Source of the DNA: Candidatus Poseidoniaceae archaeon | GTDB taxonomy: Archaea > Thermoplasmatota > Poseidoniia > Poseidoniales > Poseidoniaceae | Reading direction: 5' to 3' | NCBI GenBank assembly: GCA_028821785.1 | Contig: JAPKFC010000007.1 | Span: forward strand, 1 to 43,459 | Length of the DNA stretch: 43,459 nucleotides | Part shown: piece after piece, positions 31,599 to 40,163 of the stretch | How positions within the stretch are numbered: position 1 is the stretch's first letter | Layout of the letters: the number at the start of each line of letters is the position of its first letter | Program-made: the position numbers and the translations under genes | Notes under the pieces: model-generated | Database searches by the model: none | Seen by the model: only the letters and a program-made list of their open reading frames with translations | Told to the model about the DNA's origin: nothing

Positions 31599-32180
31599 AT
31601 GAGGATTTTGGATGAAAAGAGAGAAGGTCTCTATGTCATCCGAACTCTTGATGTTTTGATGTCCTCCGGAGTCGGTCTTGAAGCCGCTTTACACACTATC
31701 GGGCAAGGTGGTTATGGAATCATCAGTGAAGATTTTGCTAAAATAATGAAGCGATTGTCTGGTGGCAAATCTCGCGGTCTTGAATACGAACTAAAGAGTA
31801 TGATGAGTCTTGCTGAATCCGATGGATACCGTAGATTGTTGAATACTCTTTACAACAATGTAACTCAAAATACCGATGTCGTAGATACGTTGAGAAAGCA
31901 AGGTTCAAGAATGGAAGAAGAAAGGGCAGAAGAAGTCAAAAAATACATCGAAGAACTCGGAGGAGTTCCTGAAACTTTACTTTCAATAGGAATGATTGGA
32001 CCAATTATTTTGTCAATCGCAGGACTAATTCCACAATTATTAACTGGAGATATTGCAGCATTTATGTCAATACCTGATCCTGCTCTGATTAATGGAGTAG
32101 TAAATGGTGGATTGGTTATGACTTTGGTTGGCATGATTTTAATTGGCTTGAAGGCCCACACCAAGGACCCAGGATTGTGA
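31599..32180 (+). CDS. GspF/TadB-type membrane protein, first copy
   Basis: A 193-residue protein with a cytoplasmic N-terminal helical domain (YVIRTLDVLMSSGVGLEAAL) like the GspF/TadB/TadC platform proteins of type II secretion and type IV filament systems. Two membrane segments end it (LLSIGMIGPIILSIAGLIP and GGLVMTLVGMILIGLKA). It is short for the family, which usually has about 300 residues and more membrane segments. The start has GAGGTG shortly upstream. The next gene starts four bases after the stop, and encodes a related platform protein, so the pair could form the inner-membrane platform for the ATPase that follows. Confidence 0.75.
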   Translation: MRILDEKREGLYVIRTLDVLMSSGVGLEAALHTIGQGGYGIISEDFAKIMKRLSGGKSRGLEYELKSMMSLAESDGYRRLLNTLYNNVTQNTDVVDTLRKQGSRMEEERAEEVKKYIEELGGVPETLLSIGMIGPIILSIAGLIPQLLTGDIAAFMSIPDPALINGVVNGGLVMTLVGMILIGLKAHTKDPGL

Positions 32181-32184
32181 TAAT

Positions 32185-32919
32185 ATGTTTTTCCGATTCC
32201 TAGAAGCTTTCAATGGCGAACCATTATTACTTTATTTGGGTGTTATTGGAATTGCAATTGCAGGTGGCGGAATCCCACCTATCATCGAACGTAATCGTAG
32301 AAGAAAGATAGAGAATTCTTTGCCTGGACTGCTTGAATCTCTGGCGAGTTCGGTTGGAGCAGGACATGGTTTGCAAGAGGCTATGATGGAACAATCAAAA
32401 AGTGCACCAGGTTTGCTTAGTGAATTGTTAAAGGAAACATTAGAAGAGAGTCATTCATCCGATATTAACTCAGCCCTAACCTCTTTTTCTGCAAAAACAA
32501 GATCTTCTCAGGTACAAAGAGTGATGATGTTACTTGAGACTGCAATGGAGCAAGATGCACCGTTACAAGGAATTTTAGAGAGTCTAAGTCATGATTACGA
32601 GAGGCTTAACGATTTAATCAACAGAAGAGAAAATGAATTATTGGGTAGAGGAATTCTAATCATAATGTTCGTTTCTATCGGCCTTCCTGGACTAATTGCA
32701 TTTATCGTAGGTCTTTTCGCACCAGCAAGTGCTGGATTCAAACTAGATGATTTCAATGCCACATTTGGAACATTCTTTGCTGCTGCTTCAGCAGTGGGTG
32801 TTGGAGTATCTGGAAGAATGCTAGGTCGATTGAAGAGTTATCTGTGGTTCATACCATTGTGGATGGCTATCTCAATGGGATTGTATTTAGGTGCGGTTAA
32901 GGTAATAGGTGGCGGTTAA
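32185..32919 (+). CDS. GspF/TadC-type membrane protein, second copy
   Basis: A 244-residue platform protein. It begins with a membrane segment (LLLYLGVIGIAIAGGGIPP), then a cytoplasmic helical domain with the family pattern LPGLLESLASSVGAGHGLQEA, and ends with membrane segments (GILIIMFVSIGLPGLIAFIVG, FGTFFAAASAVGVGVSG and WFIPLWMAISMGLYLGAV). The 'L-x-x-L-A-x-x-V-x-x-G-x-x-L-x-x-A' spacing is the hallmark of GspF domains. It pairs with the preceding gene and is followed almost directly by the ATPase gene. Confidence 0.78.
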   Translation: MFFRFLEAFNGEPLLLYLGVIGIAIAGGGIPPIIERNRRRKIENSLPGLLESLASSVGAGHGLQEAMMEQSKSAPGLLSELLKETLEESHSSDINSALTSFSAKTRSSQVQRVMMLLETAMEQDAPLQGILESLSHDYERLNDLINRRENELLGRGILIIMFVSIGLPGLIAFIVGLFAPASAGFKLDDFNATFGTFFAAASAVGVGVSGRMLGRLKSYLWFIPLWMAISMGLYLGAVKVIGGG

Positions 32920-32920
32920 A

Positions 32921-34165
32921 ATGTCTGAAAAAATATTAGAACAATACGGAAGAGTAACGATTTACATGGAAGATAATCATCCATCCCCGATTTATCATGT
33001 TGATGGAGCAGTAGAACCAAATCCATATGGTGATTTAGCCATTCTATTGGAAGATGATGCACTTGAAGAGGTGATGTATAACGGAGGTGTTCAATGTGTG
33101 AAAGTTGCCCACAGAGAACACGGAATGTGCAGAACTAATATTACAATAGATGATGTATCTGGTTTGCAAATCGCCAAAAATATTGCCGCATTCACTAACG
33201 TACCACTTGGAGATGGACCTGGATTAGTTCCAATCTTTGATGGAAGATTGCCGGACGGTTCTCGTGTAAATGGAACAATACCTCCAGTTACTCCAGATGG
33301 ACCTACATTGACTATTAGAAAATTTAAGGAAGACCCGCTTACTATCGTCGACTTAGTTCGTTTTGGAACTGTAAACTCAAGACTTGCTGCAATGATGTGG
33401 GTTTGGATTGAGGGATTGGATAGTCGTCCTGCGAATTTCGTAATTGCAGGCGGTACTGGTTCTGGTAAAACTACTACTTTGAATTGCATGGGAATGTTCA
33501 TCCCGTGGTCAAGGCGCTTACTAACAGTGGAAGATACTGCTGAATTACAAGTTTACCACGACCATTGGTTGAGAATGGAGACTAGGAGAGAGAGGCCTGA
33601 TGGAACTCCAGAAGTAGATATGAATGATTGTTTGAAATCCTCACTACGTATGCGACCTGACAGAATAATCGTGGGTGAAGTGCGTGGTCCGGAATGTGCA
33701 ACTCTATTGACTGCTATGAACACTGGACACGATGGTTCGTTCGGTTCACTGCACGCCAATACTGCACAGGAAACGGTTACAAGGATGATCAATCCTCCGA
33801 TGAATGTTCCACCGATCATGCTTTCAGGACTTGATTTAATCATAATCCAAGCGCGCCTTCACGTCAATGGAAAAACAGCTCGTAAGATAACTGAAGTTGC
33901 TGAAGTTGCAGGAATGGAGGGGGATAAACCACGTCTCAATATCATTTGGAAGTATAATGCTGCTACTGAACAAATTGAAGAAACAGGAATTCCTAGTAAG
34001 TTAAGAGAAACTATTTGTAAGGCAGCAGGAGTTTCCCCTGCAGTATTTGAAAAGCATGTAGAACAAAGACAGGCTATACTCAACGATATGGTCAATAGAG
34101 GAATCGATGATATACAAAGAGTATCAACAGTAATTCAAAACTTCTATGCATCTAGAGCAGATTGA
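32921..34165 (+). CDS. TadA/VirB11-type secretion ATPase
   Basis: A 414-residue ATPase of type II/IV secretion and pilus systems. Walker A is GGTGSGKT (177-184), followed by the Asp-box TVEDTAELQ, the Walker B/His region RPDRIIVGEVRGPE, and GHDGSFGSLHANTA. It powers filament assembly or secretion through the two GspF-type proteins upstream. The start ATG at 32921 has AGGTGG eight bases upstream; a GTG at 32909 is in frame but lies on that site. It closes the four-gene string that begins at 31236. No prepilin peptidase is next to it; a pilin with the archaeal signal lies at 40164. Confidence 0.9.
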   Translation: MSEKILEQYGRVTIYMEDNHPSPIYHVDGAVEPNPYGDLAILLEDDALEEVMYNGGVQCVKVAHREHGMCRTNITIDDVSGLQIAKNIAAFTNVPLGDGPGLVPIFDGRLPDGSRVNGTIPPVTPDGPTLTIRKFKEDPLTIVDLVRFGTVNSRLAAMMWVWIEGLDSRPANFVIAGGTGSGKTTTLNCMGMFIPWSRRLLTVEDTAELQVYHDHWLRMETRRERPDGTPEVDMNDCLKSSLRMRPDRIIVGEVRGPECATLLTAMNTGHDGSFGSLHANTAQETVTRMINPPMNVPPIMLSGLDLIIIQARLHVNGKTARKITEVAEVAGMEGDKPRLNIIWKYNAATEQIEETGIPSKLRETICKAAGVSPAVFEKHVEQRQAILNDMVNRGIDDIQRVSTVIQNFYASRAD

Positions 34166-34169
34166 ATAA

Positions 34170-35942
34170 TTAAATTCTTAATCGTTCTAAAATGTTGTCA
34201 ACTCGGTCAATCTTTGCTCTTACATCTGTTAAGTGGTCTGCAGCATTTGCAACAGACTCTGCAAGTTCTTGTTCAGGTTCTAAAGCAACAGTTTCTTGCT
34301 TTGGTTTGAATGCATCAGCAAGTGCTTGTAATTCAACAACAATGGCATCAACTTGGTTATCTGAGATGATAATTCCAGGTGCAATACGTGGTATTTCAGT
34401 AGGCGAGATAAAACCTAATTCGGAACCTATAATTCCTGCACAGGCAAGTATCCTAGGTCTCAATGTAGCAGTATTTACTTCATAGCCTCTAGATTCAAGG
34501 AATCTGATGACAAGTGCTTGCTGAGATTCAGAAAAAGTTCCTTCACTTGATTCTAAGACGGTCTCAACAAGTTCTTCAAAGGCTACAATATTTCTCTCAA
34601 TACGATCTAGAGTTCGGCACTCGGCTGCTTGAAGATGAACCGTTCCATGCTGAAGAATACGAAGTACACGGTTCCTTCTTGCTACAGATGGGTCTTGAAG
34701 TGCCTGTGCTTCACCGATATCAACATGTAGATCAAACAAAGCATGAAGTCTTCCAGAGATACTTGGAATTCTCAAGTCAAGGTCTAATGAGCGACCGACT
34801 TCTTCAAATGCCATTCTCGCCTTTACTAAATCACCAGGGTGAGCGGCTAAGGTATCAGCTAATTGCCCACGTAATGAATTTCTTGCACTCTCAAATACCC
34901 TTAATGCTTCTCTTTCAGTCCACGAAGTAGGGGTCGAGTGCAGGGCATTCTTTTCATTTTGGCTTCTGAAATCTAACTCCATTATGGTATTGCGGATAGA
35001 ATCTCTTACGGCAGTAACATCACATGCAAATCCATGATTAGCAAGGCTGGATATGAACACTTCCAAGTCTTCACTATCACTGGTTGAAGATATCATGAGG
35101 AAATCACGGCCAGCCGCTTCAATTTCAGCATTTCTTGAATTTATTTCCATCAATGCGGCTTCAGTTTCTAGACTGTGCTTGGATTCTGGCTCCATGATTT
35201 GTGCAGATTGAATCATTGGCGGAACTGAATCTTCTTCAATTTCTTGTTGACCTCTCAATGCAACATCAATATCTGCAGAAACTGATGCTAAAGATGGATT
35301 CAGTCCTTCTTCTGCCAATTCAGTTCTCATTTCAGTTTCTTCCTCGAAAGTCCACCCTGTTGGGTGCTCGGAAACAAAATCGCCAACGGTATTCTGAATT
35401 GCTGTGCTACTGTCTGTTTGTTCTTGTGGCGCCGAATCTTCACTTGGGTATGGGATATTTGGAAGATTAATATTGCCACGCGGCCTTCTCAAACTCTTCT
35501 TTACTTTACCCCAGCCACCTTGCTGACTTGCAAGAACTCCGGCAATTCTAACCAGCAATGCCTGCTTATTTCCAGAAAGAGGTAATTCTAACGCTTTACA
35601 CATTGCATGTAATTTATCTCTTGTACGGTCGTCCAGTTTCTCAACCAGTAGAACCTTTGGGTCATGGTATAAATGGAGATATAATCGCTGTCTACGTGCT
35701 CTAATAGAGCCAGATTTCTTTATTCCAAAGACTCCTATTATCTCACCCATTTCTGCATTCATTAGATTATTAATCCCATTTTCGGACAAATCCCATTGGT
35801 CCAAAATCAAATGTTGAATTAAGCGGGCACGAAGCGATTCCACCGAACCAGACTTAGGTAGTTGATACGCGATTGCGATTTCCTTCAAACCGTCAAACCT
35901 AGCCTGATAAAGTTCAGTCAAGAGAGCCCCTTTGTCGACCAT
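34170..35942 (-). CDS. SAP-repeat and helical protein, unknown function
   Basis: A 591-residue protein. The first ~140 residues hold three SAP-like helix-turn-helix units: LKEIAIAYQLPKSGSVESL, then IIGVFGIKKSGSIRARRQR, then MCKALELPLSGNKQALLVR. SAP motifs often bind DNA. A Gln/Ser/Thr-rich linker follows, then a long region of predicted helices and a C-terminal coiled coil (LTDVRAKIDRVDNILERL). The start is ATG 35942 with AAGGTGA four bases upstream; a TTG at 35963 is rejected. A TATA-like AGTATATG lies near 35976-35983 on the opposite side of the start. It converges on the ATPase gene with a four-base gap. Chromatin or nucleoid binding is a guess. Confidence 0.65.
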   Translation of the reverse strand: MVDKGALLTELYQARFDGLKEIAIAYQLPKSGSVESLRARLIQHLILDQWDLSENGINNLMNAEMGEIIGVFGIKKSGSIRARRQRLYLHLYHDPKVLLVEKLDDRTRDKLHAMCKALELPLSGNKQALLVRIAGVLASQQGGWGKVKKSLRRPRGNINLPNIPYPSEDSAPQEQTDSSTAIQNTVGDFVSEHPTGWTFEEETEMRTELAEEGLNPSLASVSADIDVALRGQQEIEEDSVPPMIQSAQIMEPESKHSLETEAALMEINSRNAEIEAAGRDFLMISSTSDSEDLEVFISSLANHGFACDVTAVRDSIRNTIMELDFRSQNEKNALHSTPTSWTEREALRVFESARNSLRGQLADTLAAHPGDLVKARMAFEEVGRSLDLDLRIPSISGRLHALFDLHVDIGEAQALQDPSVARRNRVLRILQHGTVHLQAAECRTLDRIERNIVAFEELVETVLESSEGTFSESQQALVIRFLESRGYEVNTATLRPRILACAGIIGSELGFISPTEIPRIAPGIIISDNQVDAIVVELQALADAFKPKQETVALEPEQELAESVANAADHLTDVRAKIDRVDNILERLRI

Positions 35943-36121
35943 GATATCACCTTCAATTACCAATCCGTCACTTAGAGTATATGTGTCTTCGCTGTAACGC
36001 TAACTAAGAATTGCCGTTTTTGTAGGTGAAATAGGATAATCCACCGCTATTACTGGGGGGGTTTTTAAGAATTCATGCGAGGGTTTGAAATGATGAATGC
36101 ATACAGCGGAATTGGTTGAAC

Positions 36122-36751
36122 ATGGGCAATGAGGAACGTGCAGCTAAATCTTCTCTTAAGGAAGCACAACTGTTAGCATCTGCTATCAGTAGTACAATGA
36201 AAAGTGATTTCAAAAGAGAATTTAAAATATTTGAAGCTAATTTGATGGCCCGTGTTGAAAATGCTGAAATCGCAGTTATAGATGCTGCACGAACCAAAGA
36301 TGCGATTATTGCAGGCGTGGTTATGCTGAGGAAAAAATTAGATAAAGCCCAAAGGAAGTTTTCTCGTAGTAATAACTCGAACGAATTAAAGGAAGTTTTG
36401 CTTGAAATTGCAAAAGATATGTCACGATTAAGAATAGCCAATGCAAAGGTTGCAGAATCATTGTCTATTGTTATTAATCCGGTTCACTCGGCTGTTGATT
36501 TAGTTGAAAAGTTTACACTGATCATGCAAACGAATTCTGCGGTATGGGAATCAGATGCACGTAATTTGGATGCCAATCTGTTTGATTTATCAAATGATAG
36601 TTCTCCATCGGAGATGGATGACCTGCAGAATTACATCACAATACAAGGATATGATGTTTTAATCGCAGGTGATGACCGTTCAGCCAAAGGAATTAGAATT
36701 GCTAAGGAAAAATTGGGAATTCAATCTTCATCTTCTGAAGAGTCAGAGTGA
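36122..36751 (+). CDS. Helical protein of unknown function
   Basis: A 209-residue, mostly alpha-helical, charged protein with several probable coiled-coil stretches (VVMLRKKLDKAQRKFSRSN, then RLRIANAKVAESLS). It begins MGNEERAAKSSLKEAQLL and ends with an acidic Ser/Glu tail. The ATG at 36122 is chosen; a TTG at 36116 is possible. Upstream, a TTTTTAAG sequence near 36062 could be the TATA box. There is no known domain to my eye. Its last 31 bases overlap the end of the convergent HemC-like gene. The size and helical nature are similar to ESCRT-III/Snf7-like proteins, but I see no decisive motif. Confidence 0.55.
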   Translation: MGNEERAAKSSLKEAQLLASAISSTMKSDFKREFKIFEANLMARVENAEIAVIDAARTKDAIIAGVVMLRKKLDKAQRKFSRSNNSNELKEVLLEIAKDMSRLRIANAKVAESLSIVINPVHSAVDLVEKFTLIMQTNSAVWESDARNLDANLFDLSNDSSPSEMDDLQNYITIQGYDVLIAGDDRSAKGIRIAKEKLGIQSSSSEESE

Positions 36752-37842
36752 TCAATTCCCAAATCCATCATCGCAGGTTTTGCCTTTGAGAAATCTTCTG
36801 GTAATCCGTGATAGTTCTTGGCCAACTCTTCATGTTCGTTGAGCATAGCATCTAGCAGTAAATTGAATTCTTTGAGCAATGTAACCATTCCCATATGGCT
36901 ATCTGCAACTGGACATACTCGCTCTGCTGATGCAGAAACCATACCCATTGGATCAAGGACTTCAATTTTCATCTCAAGTCGTGGAACTGTATTTTTTACT
37001 TTCTTGTTCAAATCGAGAACTGAATCAACTACATGTTCATCCTTTGCTCTTTTTGCTTCTCTAAGAATAGTTGAGATTTTTCTTTGTTCAACAAATATTC
37101 CAACGATTTGAGACATATTCTTAGGCAAAGAATCCCAAATTGCACTTTCCATTCTATGGGCGATGAATGCTCCGGAATCGCACCAATTTTGTATTTTGAA
37201 TGAAGGGAAATCATTTCTTGCGACCATTAAGGTGAATCCATGAAGAGGGGGTGGAACAAATCTTGAACGCTCAGGATTATCTCTTTGTAACCCTAGAGTG
37301 TGGCGACGTGCCTTGAATGGTAATGCTTGATGTTCACCTCGATTGACGATGTATCCGTCTAATTTCCCTTCCTTTCTCAATTCTTCAAGCCATGGAATTC
37401 GTTCATCAGCAAGTAGTAAATTATATTCCTCTAACTTGTCAATACTCTCGGCGAATTCTTCACTCGTCAAAATAACACTATCAAACCGGACTCGTAAAAA
37501 TTGCCGACGAAGCAATGGGTGGTCACAGACAATAACAGGTTGTCCAATCAAATATTCTGGTTTGTCATCACTAACCAAGACCCATGTAGGTTCCCGGCGA
37601 GGTAAAACTCCAACGATGGAAAGACCAGTTGTATCAAACTCTCTCCAGTCAAAGGCGCTCAATGCAATTAAGTCACAACTTCCATCCTTCAAAGTCTCAA
37701 TAGCAGATTCAACATGGGGGACTTGACGCATTCGCAAATCCATTTCTTTCCCCATCTGTTGCATTGTTTGCTCCAGTTGCAATCGGACCCCGTCTCTTCG
37801 GGAAGGAGTAGTGAGAACTTCTAATCTCTCGCTGTTTTCCAT
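36721..37842 (-). CDS. HemC-like protein (hydroxymethylbilane synthase homologue, divergent)
   Basis: A 373-residue protein whose first ~250 residues align by eye with porphobilinogen deaminase. D65 in LSAFDWREF matches the catalytic Asp of the HSLKD motif; LSIVGVLPRREPTWVLVS matches the strand before it; LLRR at 110-113 matches the SLRR anion site; RFVPPPLHGFTLMVA near 194 matches the PAxGQGALAIE stretch. At the place of the cofactor-binding 'GGC' loop the residues are KNM (M243), so the Cys that normally holds the dipyrromethane cofactor seems missing. A ~120-residue helical end follows. The ATG at 37842 has GAGG seven bases upstream. Activity as HemC is doubtful; it may be a repurposed paralogue. 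Confidence 0.6.
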   Translation of the reverse strand: MENSERLEVLTTPSRRDGVRLQLEQTMQQMGKEMDLRMRQVPHVESAIETLKDGSCDLIALSAFDWREFDTTGLSIVGVLPRREPTWVLVSDDKPEYLIGQPVIVCDHPLLRRQFLRVRFDSVILTSEEFAESIDKLEEYNLLLADERIPWLEELRKEGKLDGYIVNRGEHQALPFKARRHTLGLQRDNPERSRFVPPPLHGFTLMVARNDFPSFKIQNWCDSGAFIAHRMESAIWDSLPKNMSQIVGIFVEQRKISTILREAKRAKDEHVVDSVLDLNKKVKNTVPRLEMKIEVLDPMGMVSASAERVCPVADSHMGMVTLLKEFNLLLDAMLNEHEELAKNYHGLPEDFSKAKPAMMDLGIDHSDSSEDED

Positions 37843-37924
37843 CCAATCGCCTCGGCTAGAGTAAACCCTAGCATGCCAAGGGCGGAGACAACCGGTTAAG
37901 AATGCCACCCTTGTAGGATGGTTC

Positions 37925-38908
37925 GTGGCGAGTAAACATTTGCAGGCAAATGATCGCCTAGAGTTAATGCGGCTGATGGTTGATGCCGAACTTCAATCAT
38001 TAATCGATGATGAGATTGAAAATGGGGCTGGAGAGGTTGCCAGGTTATGCGGAGAAGTACTTCTTGCAGGTGGTAAACGGCTACGACCTCTACTGATTCT
38101 ATTGGCATACGAAATCGCTGGAGGATTAGATTCCGAAGAGGTCATGCCACTAGCATTAGCATTCGAATTAATTCACACTGCAACTCTTGTACACGATGAT
38201 ATCAACGACCAAGCATCACAACGCCGTGGCGTTGAAACTATCCACTCAAAAGGGGGTTTAGCTAAGGGAATTATTGCAGGAGATTGGTTATTCGTACATG
38301 GTTTCGGGCTTGGTGGAAGATATGATGAAAAAATTGTTCGCTTGATGTCAAAATGCTGTGCGGATATTGCAATTTCTGAATTTGAACAATTAGACCATAT
38401 TCTAGATTTGAAAACATCACCAGAAGATTATTTGGAAATAGTAAGGGGTAAGACTGCAGGTCCATTTGCATCAGGTTGTGAAGCAGCAGGACTAATCGCC
38501 GGACTAAGTGATGATGATGCCAAAAAACTTGGACATTTCGGAATGGAATTAGGAATTGCCTTCCAACTGGTAGATGACCTACTCGATTTGAGAGGCGATT
38601 CACAAATGGGCAAACCACGAGGCGCAGATGTATTAGAAGGAAAAATGACATTACCATTAATCCATGCATTGACATTGTCACATGGTAATGCAAGGAAACG
38701 CCTTTCACAGATTATTGAGAACTTCTGCGATGATGATTTTGACGAATTAATGCAATTATTGAATCGTTCTGAGAGTATGCATTATGCAGAGATACTTGTT
38801 TCCACTCATATTGAAAGAGCAATTTCATACCTAAATGATTTCTCAGATAGTGATGCAAAACAATTGATGCTTCAAATTACAGATTACGTTATTGAAAGAA
38901 ATAGGTGA
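37925..38908 (+). CDS. Polyprenyl diphosphate synthase (geranylgeranyl-type)
   Basis: A 327-residue isoprenyl diphosphate synthase that would build the C20 chain for archaeal ether lipids. The first aspartate-rich motif is DDIND (91-95) after ELIHTATLVH, and the second is DDLLD (217-221) in FQLVDDLLDLRGD. GGKRLRPLL near 49 binds the diphosphate. The start is GTG 37925, with GGAT a few bases upstream. The next gene, a geranylgeranyl reductase, starts five bases after this stop, so the two act in one lipid operon. Chain length cannot be read with certainty from the sequence alone. Confidence 0.9.
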   Translation: MASKHLQANDRLELMRLMVDAELQSLIDDEIENGAGEVARLCGEVLLAGGKRLRPLLILLAYEIAGGLDSEEVMPLALAFELIHTATLVHDDINDQASQRRGVETIHSKGGLAKGIIAGDWLFVHGFGLGGRYDEKIVRLMSKCCADIAISEFEQLDHILDLKTSPEDYLEIVRGKTAGPFASGCEAAGLIAGLSDDDAKKLGHFGMELGIAFQLVDDLLDLRGDSQMGKPRGADVLEGKMTLPLIHALTLSHGNARKRLSQIIENFCDDDFDELMQLLNRSESMHYAEILVSTHIERAISYLNDFSDSDAKQLMLQITDYVIERNR

Positions 38909-38912
38909 TCGT

Positions 38913-40055
38913 ATGGCTATTGAGGTCGAACATAGACAAGTTATCGTCATTGGAGCGGGTCCGGCAGGAAGTGCTTGCGCCCAGAAGTTATCAGAATCAG
39001 GTATTGATGTCCTCGTAATAGAAAGAAGAGATATCATTGGTAATCCTGCGCAGTGTGGCGAATGTATTCCAAATTGGGGAGAGGTAGTTGCAACCTTTTC
39101 AAATTTGGAAGACCATCAATGGCTAAAGGCATATTTTGATTTTCCAGACAGATTGAGATTGCATCGCTTGGACAATATGCGGGTGTTTTTGCCATCTGGA
39201 AAATCATATAAATTTGAATTAGATGCATTTTCAGGTCATCGCTTACAATTTGATGGCTTTCTTGGAGAGAAAGCAATTCAAGCAGGTGCGGAGATCAGAT
39301 GTGGAGAGGCTCTGAAGAAAATACAGCATCAGAGTAAATTAAATCGTGATTTACTGGTTACAGATAAAGGAAGATACTCTTGTGATTACTTGATTGATGC
39401 CAGTGGTTCACTGGCCCAAGTAGCAAGATTGAAAAAGGGTCAAGACAACCTCTATAGACCAAAAGACCAAATCCCAACAATCTATGCACAAGTTCAGGGT
39501 AAAATACCAGATTCCTTTGATGTTTTCATCGGTTCTGTAGCGCCTTCAGGATATGCATGGATTATCCCCAAAGGTCCAAACTCAGCAAATGTCGGTTTGG
39601 GCGTAAGAGCAGGTAAATTAGAAGGCAATCTCAAACAATATCTGCAGAAGTTTTGTGACGATCTTAATTTGGAAATACTTTCTTGGGGAGGTGGATGGAT
39701 TGCAATGGGTGGGCCTGTTGAAAGCATGGTCAATGGAAATACGTTAGCGGTTGGTGATGCTGCGGGTCTAGTAATGCCCAGTAATGGTGGGGGAATCAGC
39801 CAAGCGATAATCTCTGGTTGCTTTGCAGCTGAAGCAATTATTGATAATCTTGAAAATGGAACTGAATTAAGCGAATATGAAACTCGTTTGAGGGCTTCGT
39901 TCTCTCGAGCGCTAAATAATTCTCTGCGCTCAAAAAAGATGTCATATGCATTCATGAATGGTGATTTGATGACTGAAGTGTTGTTGAGAATCTTAGGTCC
40001 GATAGGCGGAATAAAACGAGCCATGGAATGCGATAAACCTCTTTGGTTGATTTGA
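38913..40055 (+). CDS. Geranylgeranyl reductase family flavoprotein
   Basis: A 380-residue FAD enzyme. The N-terminal dinucleotide motif is VIVIGAGPAGSACAQKL, followed by the family stretch GNPAQCGECIP; a later FAD contact lies in AVGDAAGLVMPSNGGGISQA. Family members reduce the double bonds of geranylgeranyl chains in archaeal membrane lipids, which fits the preceding synthase gene. The ATG at 38913 has AGGTGA four bases upstream; the in-frame start at 38892 is rejected because it lies inside the previous gene before the ribosome site. Confidence 0.88.
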   Translation: MAIEVEHRQVIVIGAGPAGSACAQKLSESGIDVLVIERRDIIGNPAQCGECIPNWGEVVATFSNLEDHQWLKAYFDFPDRLRLHRLDNMRVFLPSGKSYKFELDAFSGHRLQFDGFLGEKAIQAGAEIRCGEALKKIQHQSKLNRDLLVTDKGRYSCDYLIDASGSLAQVARLKKGQDNLYRPKDQIPTIYAQVQGKIPDSFDVFIGSVAPSGYAWIIPKGPNSANVGLGVRAGKLEGNLKQYLQKFCDDLNLEILSWGGGWIAMGGPVESMVNGNTLAVGDAAGLVMPSNGGGISQAIISGCFAAEAIIDNLENGTELSEYETRLRASFSRALNNSLRSKKMSYAFMNGDLMTEVLLRILGPIGGIKRAMECDKPLWLI

Positions 40056-40163
40056 TATTGCAAAACATATTGTCACTTGGTGATCAGTAATAATAATTCA
40101 GATTGGATTATATTAGCGTTGATTAGGCGCATGGTTCAAGTCTCATGTCGGCTAGGGAAGGTT

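Noticed and set aside
36122-36751. Assignment of the helical protein as ESCRT-III/CdvB-like
   Set aside because: Size and helical character are suggestive but no MIM motif or conserved core could be seen, so it stays unknown.
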